Assembly (NCBI RefSeq): GCF_040581485.1 | Contig: NC_090131.1 | Coordinates: forward strand, 27,230,532 to 27,294,531 | Source: Linepithema humile | Lineage: Eukaryota; Arthropoda; Insecta; Hymenoptera; Formicidae | Direction of reading: 5' to 3' | DNA length: 64,000 nucleotides | Shown: in pieces, positions 1-12,300 of the stretch | How positions within the stretch are numbered: position 1 is the first letter of the stretch | Layout: every line of letters starts with the position of its first letter | Made by a program: the position numbers and the translations under genes | The notes under the pieces: model-generated | Database searches by the model: none | What the model was told of the DNA's origin: nothing | Seen by the model: only the letters and a program-made list of their open reading frames with translations

Positions 1-2500
1 AAAGAAGTATAACATGTTTACCTGTTGTAATAGGTATGTACGTACTATTCCTGTTCCTATAAGATGCATATAAGAATATGTTATATAAATATCACAGCAT
101 GTCCCTATACGTGAAAGAGATCGACGAGAAATATAAAATATATATATACTGTAAAAAAATTAAAACTGCATATCCTTCTTTCGATAAAGATATCCCCAGC
201 CTTCTTATCTTGGCATATTTATAACGAGTAAGTTATATACACTGTACTGATATAAGTACGTATAGTAAATTTGTGTAATTCATGTAATAATCGTAACAAC
301 TTGTCATGAAATTATTATTAAGAAAAATCATAGCATACAATTAAATTGTAGAAATTATAGTTTTATTTCCAGATAGCCAAATATTGATTAGGTTGATAAC
401 AAATTTTATCAAATTTTGCTTACTGGATTATTGCAAATACTCTATCGCAAATTGTTCGCATTCTTAAAGAAAAAGAAAAAAAAAGAAATGACTAATGAGG
501 TCATTGCATGCCGTTGTCAATGAAGACTGGCTTCATCTTACGAGCTCTTGTACTCGCTATTTACTCCATTAATTACACTCGAGATAAGCAGTTGAGATCA
601 GGTATTCAAGGACATTCACTCTGTTATTATACGCATCACAGTAAGCCAATGTAAAACTTAATCTCCAAAAATAATAAGATGAACTGTGTTTATTACATCA
701 TAAGACATAGTTTAATAAGAGTATTAATATTTAATCTCAAGCAAACATGAATGCGTACTTAGTTGCAGCTTTGACAACGTAATAATACACTGATGCAAAG
801 CAGGATGAGTATAATGCAATAATAGCAAATCATCATAAATTAATCAAATAAAATAAATTAATTAAATTTCAATTTAATTGTTAGCATTCTTTATATCATT
901 ATAGATTTTTTTCTTTACATTCTTTACATCATTATCGTCAGCATAGTTAAAACATTTTTTTTAGTGACTGTCAAAATGCATCCGATATAAAACAAGAAAA
1001 TATATTTTTTAAAGACTTAAAAAATATCAGATTTTTTCATTAAAATATCGAATGCTTTCCAAGAGTCGCTAAAAATATATTATATATATTGTTTGTATTT
1101 TTTATCGTGAACCATTTAAAATATTTCTATTTATTTAAAATTTTTAGAATGTTAGGTATCTGCACATAGATATGAGTCAGCGCTATCCAAGCTCAAGGTT
1201 AAGATAGTCTAACAGTTTAATAGTGCAGCAGACATCGAAAGAGCCAGACAGAATGACATCTGATCATCGTTAATTAGAAGATCTTCAATAAGCAGAATAA
1301 AACGCACTAACCGGTGAGTGAATGCATATATCATATTTGCATATTAATTGTTCATTTATTCAGATCGCCACGATTTAATGTCGTTACACCCTGCTTTGAC
1401 GCTTCATAAAGACCACGAAGCAATTTAAAAATACGAATTTAACAGTAAAATCGATAAAGTAATAGCGTAGAATATTTCAGTTATATTGCAATAACATTTT
1501 AATATTGCAAATTTAATACGATACAGTAAACATATTGTGAAAAAAACAGAATTTAAAATGTAAAGTCAGTTTCAACAATATCGCAGAAAGTTTTAAAAAT
1601 ATTATATAAATATTACAACGTAATATTTTTAAATCTTAAACAGCATAGAAAAATTACAGAAATATTTTATTTCAAATTGTAATATTGCAATTACATTTTG
1701 CAATGTTTCCGCAACCGTTCTGAAAAGAATCAGCATATTCGACACACTCTTATCACCTTCTTTATTATTAGACAATGATTAAAACTTTTCTTGAAATGTA
1801 TTATTGACGCACACTTTCTCGAACATCTGCATTATGCAAATCCGCCTGGATTTTACAACACATGTTATTCCGTGGCTCCATCTCGAACATATAAATCGAA
1901 CTGTGCGGGAAATCTTATCCACGCTCTCTCCGGTGAGAAGATTCAAAAACAAGATAAATGTAGGAAAATATGGTGAATAATCGGACATTAGTTCGATTTG
2001 GGAAGTGCGAAGTACGTAAGTGAATTGCGAAAATCCATCGCGTGATAAATTATTAAGTAAATGAGGCGTTTGGAGCGGAAAACAGTTAAGTGACATTTCG
2101 AAAAAATTCCAATCAAGTGTTGATAATTAACGAGTTTTTTTCGAGAGATTTCTTATTTCCAGCGACCTATTCCAGTGATTTCAGTGACCCTCGTCATTTA
2201 CCGCTCTTTTATTCTCATGTCAGTCTCTCAAATACCGCATCGTGTATTTCTTGAAGCGAACACGTGCACTTATATAACCTCTAACCGTCTATCAAGTCGA
2301 GTCGATTTTATATATATACCTTTCCTGAACTTTGCCGGTGCTTTTGGGTTCATTCTCTTTCCTATCTTATCGCATCCCACTACGGTATGCGATAACTTCT
2401 TTTGGCCGAATCGATTCTCACGATCAGTACGAGGTACGAGTTATCTTGTGTGACAAGTCGCTATGAGTGTGAACGTCTTAGGTGAAAATAGATTTCTCTG
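1..2500. other. AT-rich intergenic sequence, no gene seen
   Basis: I find no reading frame with a recognisable family motif and no convincing exon on either strand. The sequence is AT-rich with many short A and T runs. The last few hundred bases probably include promoter and 5' untranslated sequence of the LRR gene that starts at 2659, but I cannot place a transcription start. Confidence 0.5.
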
Positions 2501-2658
2501 TTTCAACGTTCATCTATTTGCGCAATATTATTCGCCAACATCGGGCTAGATGTATGGTTTAGATTTATAATTAAATTTTGGAAGTGAGAAGTGTGTCAAA
2601 TATTTTGATCCTTCTTTTATAGATTAGCTCATCATAAGGTGACGTTAAAGTAAGAACA

Positions 2659-4214
2659 ATGTGAGTAGGATGGTTTGCTTGCAAGTTTTGTGCATTTTGT
2701 TATCTCTGTCACATTATCTGTGTGTTATCTATAGTATAACTCTTGTGCAACTAATTATTAACAGTTACAGAGGTAATGTTGTATGGTTAAATATTTTTCT
2801 CTAACAGTTTACTCTTTTATATGTTGAATAATATATGCATATTTCAATAATGCTTAACAAAAGATTTGTAAAATATTTATTACTCTTTTTAGTTTAAATG
2901 TTATAAAAAGTTTAAACCTTAAAAGTACACAATATTATTTCACATACTTCTGGAATTTGTAGAACTCAAGAATATGGATCAATTAAATATGAATATTAAG
3001 ATTATATATGTATGCATGTATAAAATAATATTCATGTTTTATATATAATTTACAAAAAGATTTGTTAGAAGCTGGAAAGGTGTTAGATCTATTTAAATTA
3101 CAAATTAATAAGGCAGGGGTTAGTATATTCAAAGCATTTAAGTAGAATGTGTGTAATTTAAAATTGATTCTAAATATTATACACATTTGTGTATTTAATA
3201 TATGTGCTATTTGTTTTTTCTTTCTATATTTCTATTACATTATACTAATTATATGTTTTGTCACACAGGTTTGATACTGACAATGAAATAGAATATCCCC
3301 TGGAAGCAAAAGAAGAAGAGGATACCATGACTTGTCTGGGAAAACTAGTATTTGCGGACAAATATAGCAGACAATCATCGACTGCAAATGATTCATCTGA
3401 GGGACAAGTTAATTCTCTGTCACTTGCGTATGAAGATCTTTTCACAGTACCTTATAACATCATACGAGATTTCAGTTTTACTCTATGTCACTTAGATATT
3501 AGTCACAATCTGTTTAGCAGGTAAGGAAATGACATGGTATGTGAAGATTTGAAGAAAAGTATAAAATCAGTATCATAATACACTAAATCAAGATAGATTT
3601 TTTTACCAAATTTTTTTTTCAGGAATTTACAGTTTTTGTCAGAGTTTGAGAATTTAACATCTCTCAATTTAGATCACAATATGATAGATGATGTTACTGT
3701 GTTCCCATACATGCCAAATCTTGAGCTTCTTTGGCTGAATCATAACCGCATAATAAACTTGTTTCCCTTTATTAAGAATCTCTATTCTAGTGTACCAAAC
3801 CTCAAATATTTATGTCTCATGGGAAATATGGCAGCGCCTAGTTATCTTAATGGTGGATCTTTCTATGAATATCTTAATTACAGGTATTTCAGCAAAAGTT
3901 TCTTTTAATTACTTCCTTTCTAAGTTACACAGAAACACAATTCAAGTTTCATTTATTATCTGTCACAAATTATGTTGAACTTTTTCAATAGGATGTTTGT
4001 ATTATCTTGGTTTCCATACTTGATACACTTGGATGATAGGCTAGTGACTGAGGAGCAGCGAGTAGAGGCTAAAAGACTTTACAAACGACCAATACTTGAA
4101 AATATTTTTACACTGCCAGAACGCATGAAGGATATACATTTTCGTATGGCATTTCCTAAGCTATTACCACTTGACGGACAAAGAAAGCCAAGAGAATCAA
4201 ATTCTATTATTTAA
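2659..4214 (+). CDS. LRMDA-like leucine-rich repeat protein (C10orf11 family)
   Basis: Four coding segments: 2659-2660, 3269-3520, 3623-3883 and 3992-4214, joined by GT-AG introns, give 245 residues ending in TAA. The ATG is split: AT closes exon 1 before a GTGAGT donor and G opens exon 2 after a CACACAG acceptor, giving an N-terminus MFDTDNEIEYPLEAKEE. Residues ~70-160 hold four leucine-rich repeats (LCHLDISHN, LTSLNLDHN, LELLWLNHN, LKYLCLMGN), then an LRRcap-like stretch FVLSWFPYLIHLDD and a basic tail. This order, especially LCLMGN followed by YLNYRMFVLSWFP, resembles vertebrate leucine-rich melanocyte differentiation-associated protein. That is a family resemblance; function in insects is not shown here. 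No signal peptide or membrane segment is seen, so it is probably intracellular. Confidence 0.85.
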
Positions 4215-4339
4215 ACAGTATTGAAGCGCAACTAAAAAATTCCTAATCATGATGTTCCTTCACAAAAGAAATGAGATTAATTTTTGTATCCATTAGAAAC
4301 ATGTACTATGAAAACAATACATGGAGCAATGTTTATAGT

Positions 4340-4370
4340 AATATATATATATATATATATACATATATAT
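4340..4370. repeat. (TA)n microsatellite in the LRR gene 3' UTR
   Basis: A near-pure run of alternating T and A, broken once by a C, sits between the stop codon and the candidate poly(A) signal. Confidence 0.8.
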
Positions 4371-4588
4371 AATGACATAACATATAAGGGGGTAGTTTAA
4401 TAACCACTTTTACTAATTCTGCAGGGTGCAGTTATACGAACAAATAACTCATATATTAAATATATGTAAAATACTTTGAATGGTCAGTTTTATATTACCT
4501 CTGTTTTTTTATAAACTACACATCAAATGTGAATGTTATTTTATACATCTGTTAAGCAATATTTTTATGTATGGATGTATTTGATATT

Positions 4589-4594
4589 AATAAA
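4589..4594 (+). terminator. Candidate polyadenylation signal of the LRR gene
   Basis: AATAAA lies 375 bases after the TAA of the LRMDA-like gene, in AT-rich sequence with no later coding signal on this strand. The cleavage site itself cannot be seen. Confidence 0.4.
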
Positions 4595-4884
4595 ACAAAA
4601 CTATATTATTCAACTATTTCATTTTCTTCTTATTGCAAATCAAATTGCATAATGAAAAGAGAGTGCTAATGTTAATTTCAGTATAAATAAATATACTTGA
4701 TAATGATCCAAATGCATCTTTGTTGCATAACAGACAGATAACATGAAAAATGCACGAAGATGATTCCGATCAATGCACAGAAGCAGATTATTGATTCCAA
4801 GGAAATTATTGGTTTACAACAAAGATCACACACGGTGTTCATATTCAGGATCAATAATAAAGCTTCTATGAGACATCCGATAGC

Positions 4885-5925
4885 TTATCGCGCGCGAGAT
4901 TCACTTTTAGACGGTAACAATTACGAAATATACGAAACAATTTCGATTATAATCTATCGCGCATTTTCTGACCAATCGCCATGTTCTTGGAGTAATAAAG
5001 AGAGAAATAGACAAGTGCAAGAACGTAGCTAGGCCGAACAGAACTATTATTTACCGTGGTTGAAATAGTGATTTATTATAGAAAATATAATCGTCGTAGC
5101 TAATAATGAAACGAAACGTACCTCGTGCGTGATGATCGTGAAGCAGTTGTACACTATTGTACTTCGGCGAGAAAACATCGTGAGAAAGACGGAGGCAGCT
5201 CCGAAGACGCCAGGCACACGGCAGCGGGTCGCCGATACCGGTATCACAACATTAGCTATTGAACACGATACTTAATGCGTTACGACGAAAACTCGATATA
5301 TTACAAAGCACTCGCGATAACTTCTTACGCACGAAGGTTCACTTTTAAACCGTCACGATCGCGGAAAGTACGGAGCGATACGGAAACCTGTCCATCCGTC
5401 GCGGCGCGAATTCATAACTGATCACTAGTCAAATATAAAAGCGGCGCTGTGATTGGTTCATTGTCTTGCAAGCATTTCTGTTTGCAAATTATAGATGGCT
5501 ACTTGGTCGACTTCACTCGAGCCCGGCCAAACACAGCAGCAGGTTACCGACATCGAAGTTGTAACAATAGTGATCGTACACGATATCTAATACATCACGA
5601 CGACAGTCTAGTACTTAACGATACACACGCGTTAACTTTTGGCTCGCGAGATTCACTTATAGACAGACGCAATCGTGAGAAATATAGTACGACGAGAACA
5701 AATCCGTTCATCGCGGCAGTGAAGCCTCGAATGCAACGCGGCTCACACGCACACATACTTGAGAAGAGCGCTCTATGTATCATATGTACGCGGTTTCTCG
5801 ATTGGCGCGTGAGAACCGGCGTCTGCATTCTGGGCTTCACTTGTCCATCGTGGCGCGAAATCGGGATTCACCTCTAATCAAATAAAAACGATGCTGTGAT
5901 TGGTCGCTTGAGAAATTGCAAAGTA
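4885..5925. repeat. Degenerate tandem repeat with CCAAT motifs
   Basis: Two diverged copies of a ~350-450 bp unit lie head to tail (about 5200-5480 and 5540-5925), with a shorter third piece near 4885-4985. Shared landmarks are GAGATTCACTT followed by an AGAC-rich segment (4896, 5647, and a diverged copy at 5338), ACACGATA followed by a CACGACGA-like motif (5265 and 5579), and GCTGTGATTGGT (5446 and 5891). The last is an inverted CCAAT box, and another CCAAT is at 4970. The stretch is more GC-rich than its flanks. It sits between two convergent genes, so it is not an obvious promoter for either. A 142-codon frame at 5449-5877 has no recognisable motif and I do not call it a gene. Confidence 0.55.
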
Positions 5926-6126
5926 AACGATAGTTGTGACGAATCATTGAAGTGACGAAGCAGATTGTATAAAATCATTTATTAATCAGGTATATTATAA
6001 TTTATACAATATAAAAATTATCTATCAACATACATGTACTGCATACGTATGTAAACTACATTTTGCAATGCATATTACTGCTGCCTTTGTCTATGGTATA
6101 AAATTACGGCACAACTTTTCATTATT

Positions 6127-6132
6127 TTTATT
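6127..6132 (-). terminator. Candidate polyadenylation signal of peroxidase A
   Basis: AATAAA on the minus strand (TTTATT on the plus) lies about 195 bases past the peroxidase A stop codon. A second one is at 5978-5983. Confidence 0.35.
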
Positions 6133-6326
6133 ATTTCTTATAATTAGAATTGCTTGAGAGTATAATTAGTGCTTCAGTTTTTTCAAAAAACTAATTATTA
6201 ATTGTTCCTAAATTCGAAGCGTTGCAGTTTAATTTGATTTCTATTCTATACAAAAATAGGTATGAATCTTTTGATATCTTAAATAACCTAACTTATTGGA
6301 AGCAAAGTAGCTTGCATTAATTTTTC

Positions 6327-9300
6327 TTATTTCTTTTTGTATAGCGATCTAACAATATCCTGATAAGTGTGACCAGAAGTCTGTGGATTGTAATCCTTCC
6401 AAAGAGAAAGATTTATCTCTGGGAGTTCATCACATCTGCTAAGCGGATTGCTGAAATTTGCATAAGGAGTGATTGTTGAGGTTACCTTGATTTCGATTCA
6501 TAAGGTAAGCTAGAAATAAGGTACGTGGTCAAACTTACGTTTCAGAGACTTGTAAAAATCCTGATTTTTGCATAATCTGAATATTGTCTCCATTGTCGCA
6601 AATCAGTCGCGAAATACTTGACTTCCGTAACTCGTTCAATTGTTCTGGAAACACAATAATATTTATAGGCAATATGTATACTTGAAATCATAAACCTATT
6701 TTACAATTAATTCGAAAAATTATTATTTAATTTAATTTTGAACATTATTTATGTTAACTACAATAATTGATATCTTGATATCATGTATTGATGATATTTT
6801 TTAGATTATCCAGATAATCAAATGTTAATAATGTTGACAAATTTGCTGTCAATCGGCGAACATTGATAACATTTTGTTTACTGGATATATAATATTTTTA
6901 TTTGCGCTATTTAACATACCTAATGTGAATGCTACACTTGAATCGCCGGTCTCGAACCAATAACGATCACCAATTCGCGTTAATTGGAATTGTTTTAACA
7001 TAATACATAAGAATGTTGGCCCTGAAAGTGTTCCGGGCACAAGCATTTCCAAAGATCCACCGACAGTTACTTCGACATCATCCACACTAACGTATAATGA
7101 GGCGAGTTTTTGTATATTCTAAGAAAATCAAATCCATTTAGTTTAGAAAACATTTATCTTTTTTATCAATTATTTATTTTATCTACCTGAAGAGATATAT
7201 AATCGGCAAAGTCCGTGAAAGCCTTTGCCCGTGGTAATCCACAATATTCGCGATAATCGTTGTAAGATGCTAATCCGTGATCGCGATCTCTTTGTATATC
7301 TATTGCTCTCAAGTCAGATCCGAGGGCTCTTCCTCGCCTGAAGAAGAATTGTGTAATCTGCAAACAATTACTATTATTAATAAGAGCCATATTTTATTTT
7401 TAAGCACATTCAGAATGTTTTCTTGCTTTCTTTATTATTAAGACTTATTTAGGAACGATATTTGGCCCTCTATTTGTATTTATTTTTAATATTATTGTTA
7501 CTGATTTTTTATGTCATTTACACATACTTCTCTATCGAAGTATACATCAGCCTGTTTCTGCGCTTGAGTACATAAACCTCTAGCCAAATCATCCAGGTTG
7601 TTGCCTCTTTCTATAATACCAGGTCTATTGAAATAATCGCTCAATCTCAGACTAGATGACGGGGAATATTGTCGACGTTCTGACACTAAGCTGTCAAATA
7701 AAATTTAGTATTTTAATTTTATTTTTACGACAAATTAATATCATAAATTTTTATCATTTATATTTATTGGATTAAAAATTTATGGAATTCTAAAAATATT
7801 TGTTACTTAGAATTTGAATTGCGATTACATTAATTGCAAATATTAATTTGCACAAAAAATTGACTTTAATATTATGTTAAAAATATCACAATAATAAAAA
7901 CAACAACTTGTATGTAGAATTTGTATGTAGCAATCATTAAATACTAATTCTCTTTTTTCAAATGTTTACTTTTGTGATCATCTTCAGTGTTTTATAAATA
8001 TTTATGAACTAATCGTTGGACTACTAATTAATTCATGGAATTTTATAACTTTTCATTTCCAAAAGCCGTTAATTTGTATTGTTTTTGAATGATTAGTTAA
8101 TTCAATATTCTGTAAAATTTAGAAAGAAAATTACATGATTTTATTGTTTTTTGCTATTTCATGGTGTCTAGTCTAAAATCTTATAGATATTATTGCTATT
8201 GTTATAATCGAGAAACTAGTTATTCAATTAAAATAATAGCACTAACATTAAACAGAGATTTTAGACCAGACATCATAGAACATCACAACAGAGAATAAGA
8301 TGCAAAAAATCATGTAATTTCCTTTTCAGTTTAAAGTTTACAGAATATCGACTTAATTAATTTAGTCAATGACATAATACAAATTGATTGCTCTTGAAAA
8401 TGAAAAGTTGGAATCTCATGAATTAGTTAGTAATTCAACGACTAGTCTATAAGTATTCATAAAACATTAAAGATAATGAAAAAGATGGACCTAAACTTTT
8501 GAATAAAGAGAATTAATAATGATTGCTACATGCTTGTACACTCAGCTACTTCAAACTTTTGTTTTTATTATTATGATATTGAATATTTCTCGGTAGAGAG
8601 AATACCTATAATACAACAGGTATTTTGTATTAAAAAATAATCTTGAGATGATGATGTTAATAAAAGTTGCCAGATACTTACTCGAGTCGACCAGCAATAT
8701 TCGTATGGAAATATCTAAAGGCTGCATTTGAATGTTCATTTAACACGTGAGCAATAACTGTCTCATCGTAGTCATTCACGTAGTTCGCGGTGTTATACAC
8801 GATGTTGTTATTCAAAATTTGTCTATCACCTGCAATGTTAATTAATTTATCTTCAAAATAAGAACAAGAACAAGAACAAGAACATTTTTATAATCTAAAA
8901 ATTTCTATAATTTTGTAAGTATTATAATATGAGAAAAATATTGAAAGAAGATCGGTACCTAAGAAGATCGGTAACCATTCGTAATACGCGATGTTCTGAT
9001 GCTCAGCGATTACAATCCGACGTGTTTCTTGAAATATCGTTTCATCAGTCCAGTGAGGATTTAACTGTGCCAGAAAATCGGCAACACGATTGTGTTCTCT
9101 GAGCAGTATAATTTGTAAAATCGTCAATTGCGGATTTTGATTGGCACGCATATCACCTAAAAAAATATTTTATGTAGCTCTTTGCTTTATGCAACTCTCA
9201 CTTATATAACTCTTTTCAAAAATAATTTCTCGTTACGCTCGCTGAGTTAAAAACTGAATGCTTTGAATAAATACATAGTGATTAAATTACACAACTTTTA

Positions 9301-12300
9301 TGTAAAAATATATATTTAATTTTACCGGTAGCATAGCATGGCTCAAATTCGTATAACACGTCGCAAATAGCGGTTTTATTAGGCGGCGATGGTGGAAATT
9401 CTCTATTATTTTTCAATTCAACATTCAAACGTCCACCGAAACCAGCTCGCAGACTAGCCGCAACTTGGTCGCTCGATCCGTAAACGATCGAAAGATCCAG
9501 ATAGTTAGAGACGGTGTTCAGCTGAAAATAATTTTGTATTAGCCGTGTGAATAAATTAATTTTCTTAATTAAAGTCTTTAGATCTAAGTATAATTGCATT
9601 AATAATTGCAGTGATTAATATAACAATTAATTTGCTATTTATGAAAATGTTATAAATACATTGAGATCGAACAAGATTAGTGAACAGCTTAGAAAATATC
9701 CGATCGCGGATAAAAATAGATAGACGTCTAAGAATAACGCGATGCCAAGTTTCCGCTATTTATAATCGTTTAATATAGCGACATTTAATCAATGGTTACA
9801 TTCTAGTTTTCTCGTTACCACACATCCGCGTGTGATGTAATCGTAAATGAATGAGTGAGATGCAACTGTAAAACCTGTTCTGCCGGCTTGTACGGAGACG
9901 AACAGCCACGATCAAGGTCGGTTGTACTACGGACAAAGTTCATGCACTGTATATGGGTGTTGCCGTACACCGGATCGTTGAAAGGTATGAGTATCGGGAA
10001 GCATTGAGGCATCGCCGCTGATTCTGGTATCAGCTGTCCGTTTGTTGTGCAACATCGTGTACCGTGAGGTTCTGCGATTACGCAAAAGAAATTAAAACGG
10101 ATCGGCAATTACTCGTCACTGGAAAGTCGACTGCGACGTGGTTTATGTAAAAAAAAAGTGAAACATACTTGATTGAGTTGTGCCATCGATCAAACCCATG
10201 TCGTGTGTGATTATCTGTCCGTATTGCATCGCTGCCAATGTCCATAGATTATCGTTAACATCCGTGTCTGGGAACAATGTGTAGCTAACGAGCCGAGCCG
10301 ATGGTAAATCTAAACCGGTGATCGATCTCGATGGTGCTCGAATTCCTGTGTTAGAGCAAATTTTAAGAGAGATATAAATTTTTTCGCAAGGCAGAAAAAA
10401 TGCATCAATATTTTTTACGGATAAAAAAGTATGTGATAGTCATTTTAATCTGCACGATTATCACAAATTGAAAAGTCATATAATCCTGACAAGTCTATAA
10501 ATTTTTGCATGTTTTTATAGCAAATCGTAGAAAGTGTACGCGATCTATATAAGTTTGGAAAAATCGAAAATCACGTTTAAACCAGTTTTAGTTACGTGAT
10601 GTTATGGTTCGATTGGTAATATCTATCAAACATATTTGCAGTTATGTCCAAATTTACGTACATAGGTGAAATCTGTTGTCAGAATTTATGTCATAAGTGA
10701 AACTTGCTAATAAGAATAAATGAAGTGGCGTAGTAATAAAGAATTTCTTTCAAGAGTGATGCTGTAATTAGAACTTCTAAAATATACAGATAAAGAAATT
10801 TTAGAATTTTCAAAAAACTCTATTCTTAGAATAGTAATTTATCTCACAGCGCGGAAAAAATTCGAAATTTCTTTATTTTTATTTACGTAATTTTTAAAAG
10901 ATTATAATATAATCTTTTAAATAATAATATAATGCACGAAGAAATATGTAGAAATTTTAGAAATCTCAAAATTTTCTTCCAAATGCAGATATGAAATATT
11001 AAATCCATATATATTGCGAAATACTGTAGAAATGAATTTTGTTTGATTGGACTCAATTAAATTGCTATAATTGAATATCTCATTTAGAACTATGTTCTGA
11101 TCACGACACTCTAACTAGATGCTCGACGTAACAAAAATCACGAATGAGTGAACGTCAAAATCTTTCTCGCAATCAAGAGGTTACTTGTGAGCCTCTTGCA
11201 TCAAGTTGATTATAATAACAATATTTAAAACGAGGAAACTTATTTACGCAGCGAGTGAGAATCGATATTATTTAGTATCTAGAGTCTGAGTTAAGTTTTT
11301 TCTTGTTATTACTTGAAAGTTTTATAAACTGCTAACTAGGACACAATATAGTTCTTTTTACGTGATTATTATCTCTGGCAAAATATCTAACAAAGTTACA
11401 AATTTTTTTATTGCAAAGTTTTACGCTTTTTAAAAATAATTTTATATGTTTTATAATAAAGTAGGATAGAAATGATTAAAAAATCACTTTCAAACAATAT
11501 TTCTCTTGAATTACCAAATGTTAATTATATTGTCTTAAGTATATATTTTTTGAATTAAAGTTATCAAAAATTTAGTGAATACCGTTTGCAAGCTTTGGTA
11601 TAAAGGTTCTCTTAATTAATTATATTGTGAAGATACAATATTTTTATTTACCATCACTGTAACGTGCACGTACGAGTCTTCCGTATCTTGTATTAGCCAG
11701 GCCCCATGTGGGATTTCGAAGATTATTACAGGAACCATCATAGCTTCGATATCGTGATTGCTGACAAGCTTGAGAAAAAGTATCGCCGCATCTAATTTGG
11801 TCATGAATACTGCTCAGGTTTTGGCCAGTAGGGAAACTTGAATGGATAAATAACGAAAATACATATTAAAAAATTTATATAATTTTTTTATGCAGTTTAC
11901 ACATTATTTGGTTTTAACTTACATGGTATTTGGGAAGCTCGACGAAGATGAAATGTACGAAAATGTCGGATTTGACGCATGATAAACAGTAGGGTGATAG
12001 GTATTGAGAAGATTTTTTTGAATTGAAAACGTGCCGTAGAACGAAGTCTCCGATGCCTCTAGATCTGAGAATTCTTCTTCTTGCTCTTGTATTATACATA
12101 AATTATAAAACAATATGATTTATTTGGTTATGAATTACGATAAATTTCTATTCATAATTACAATTATTAATAATTATGATTATTAACAATTACGATTATT
12201 AATGATTACAATTATTATTAATAATTACAATTATTATTAGTAATAACAATTATTATTAATTACAATTATTTTTAATTAATTATTTATTATTAATTATTAT

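Noticed and set aside
5449..5877. 142-codon plus-strand frame
   Set aside because: It falls inside the degenerate tandem repeat and the frame is not kept between the repeat copies.
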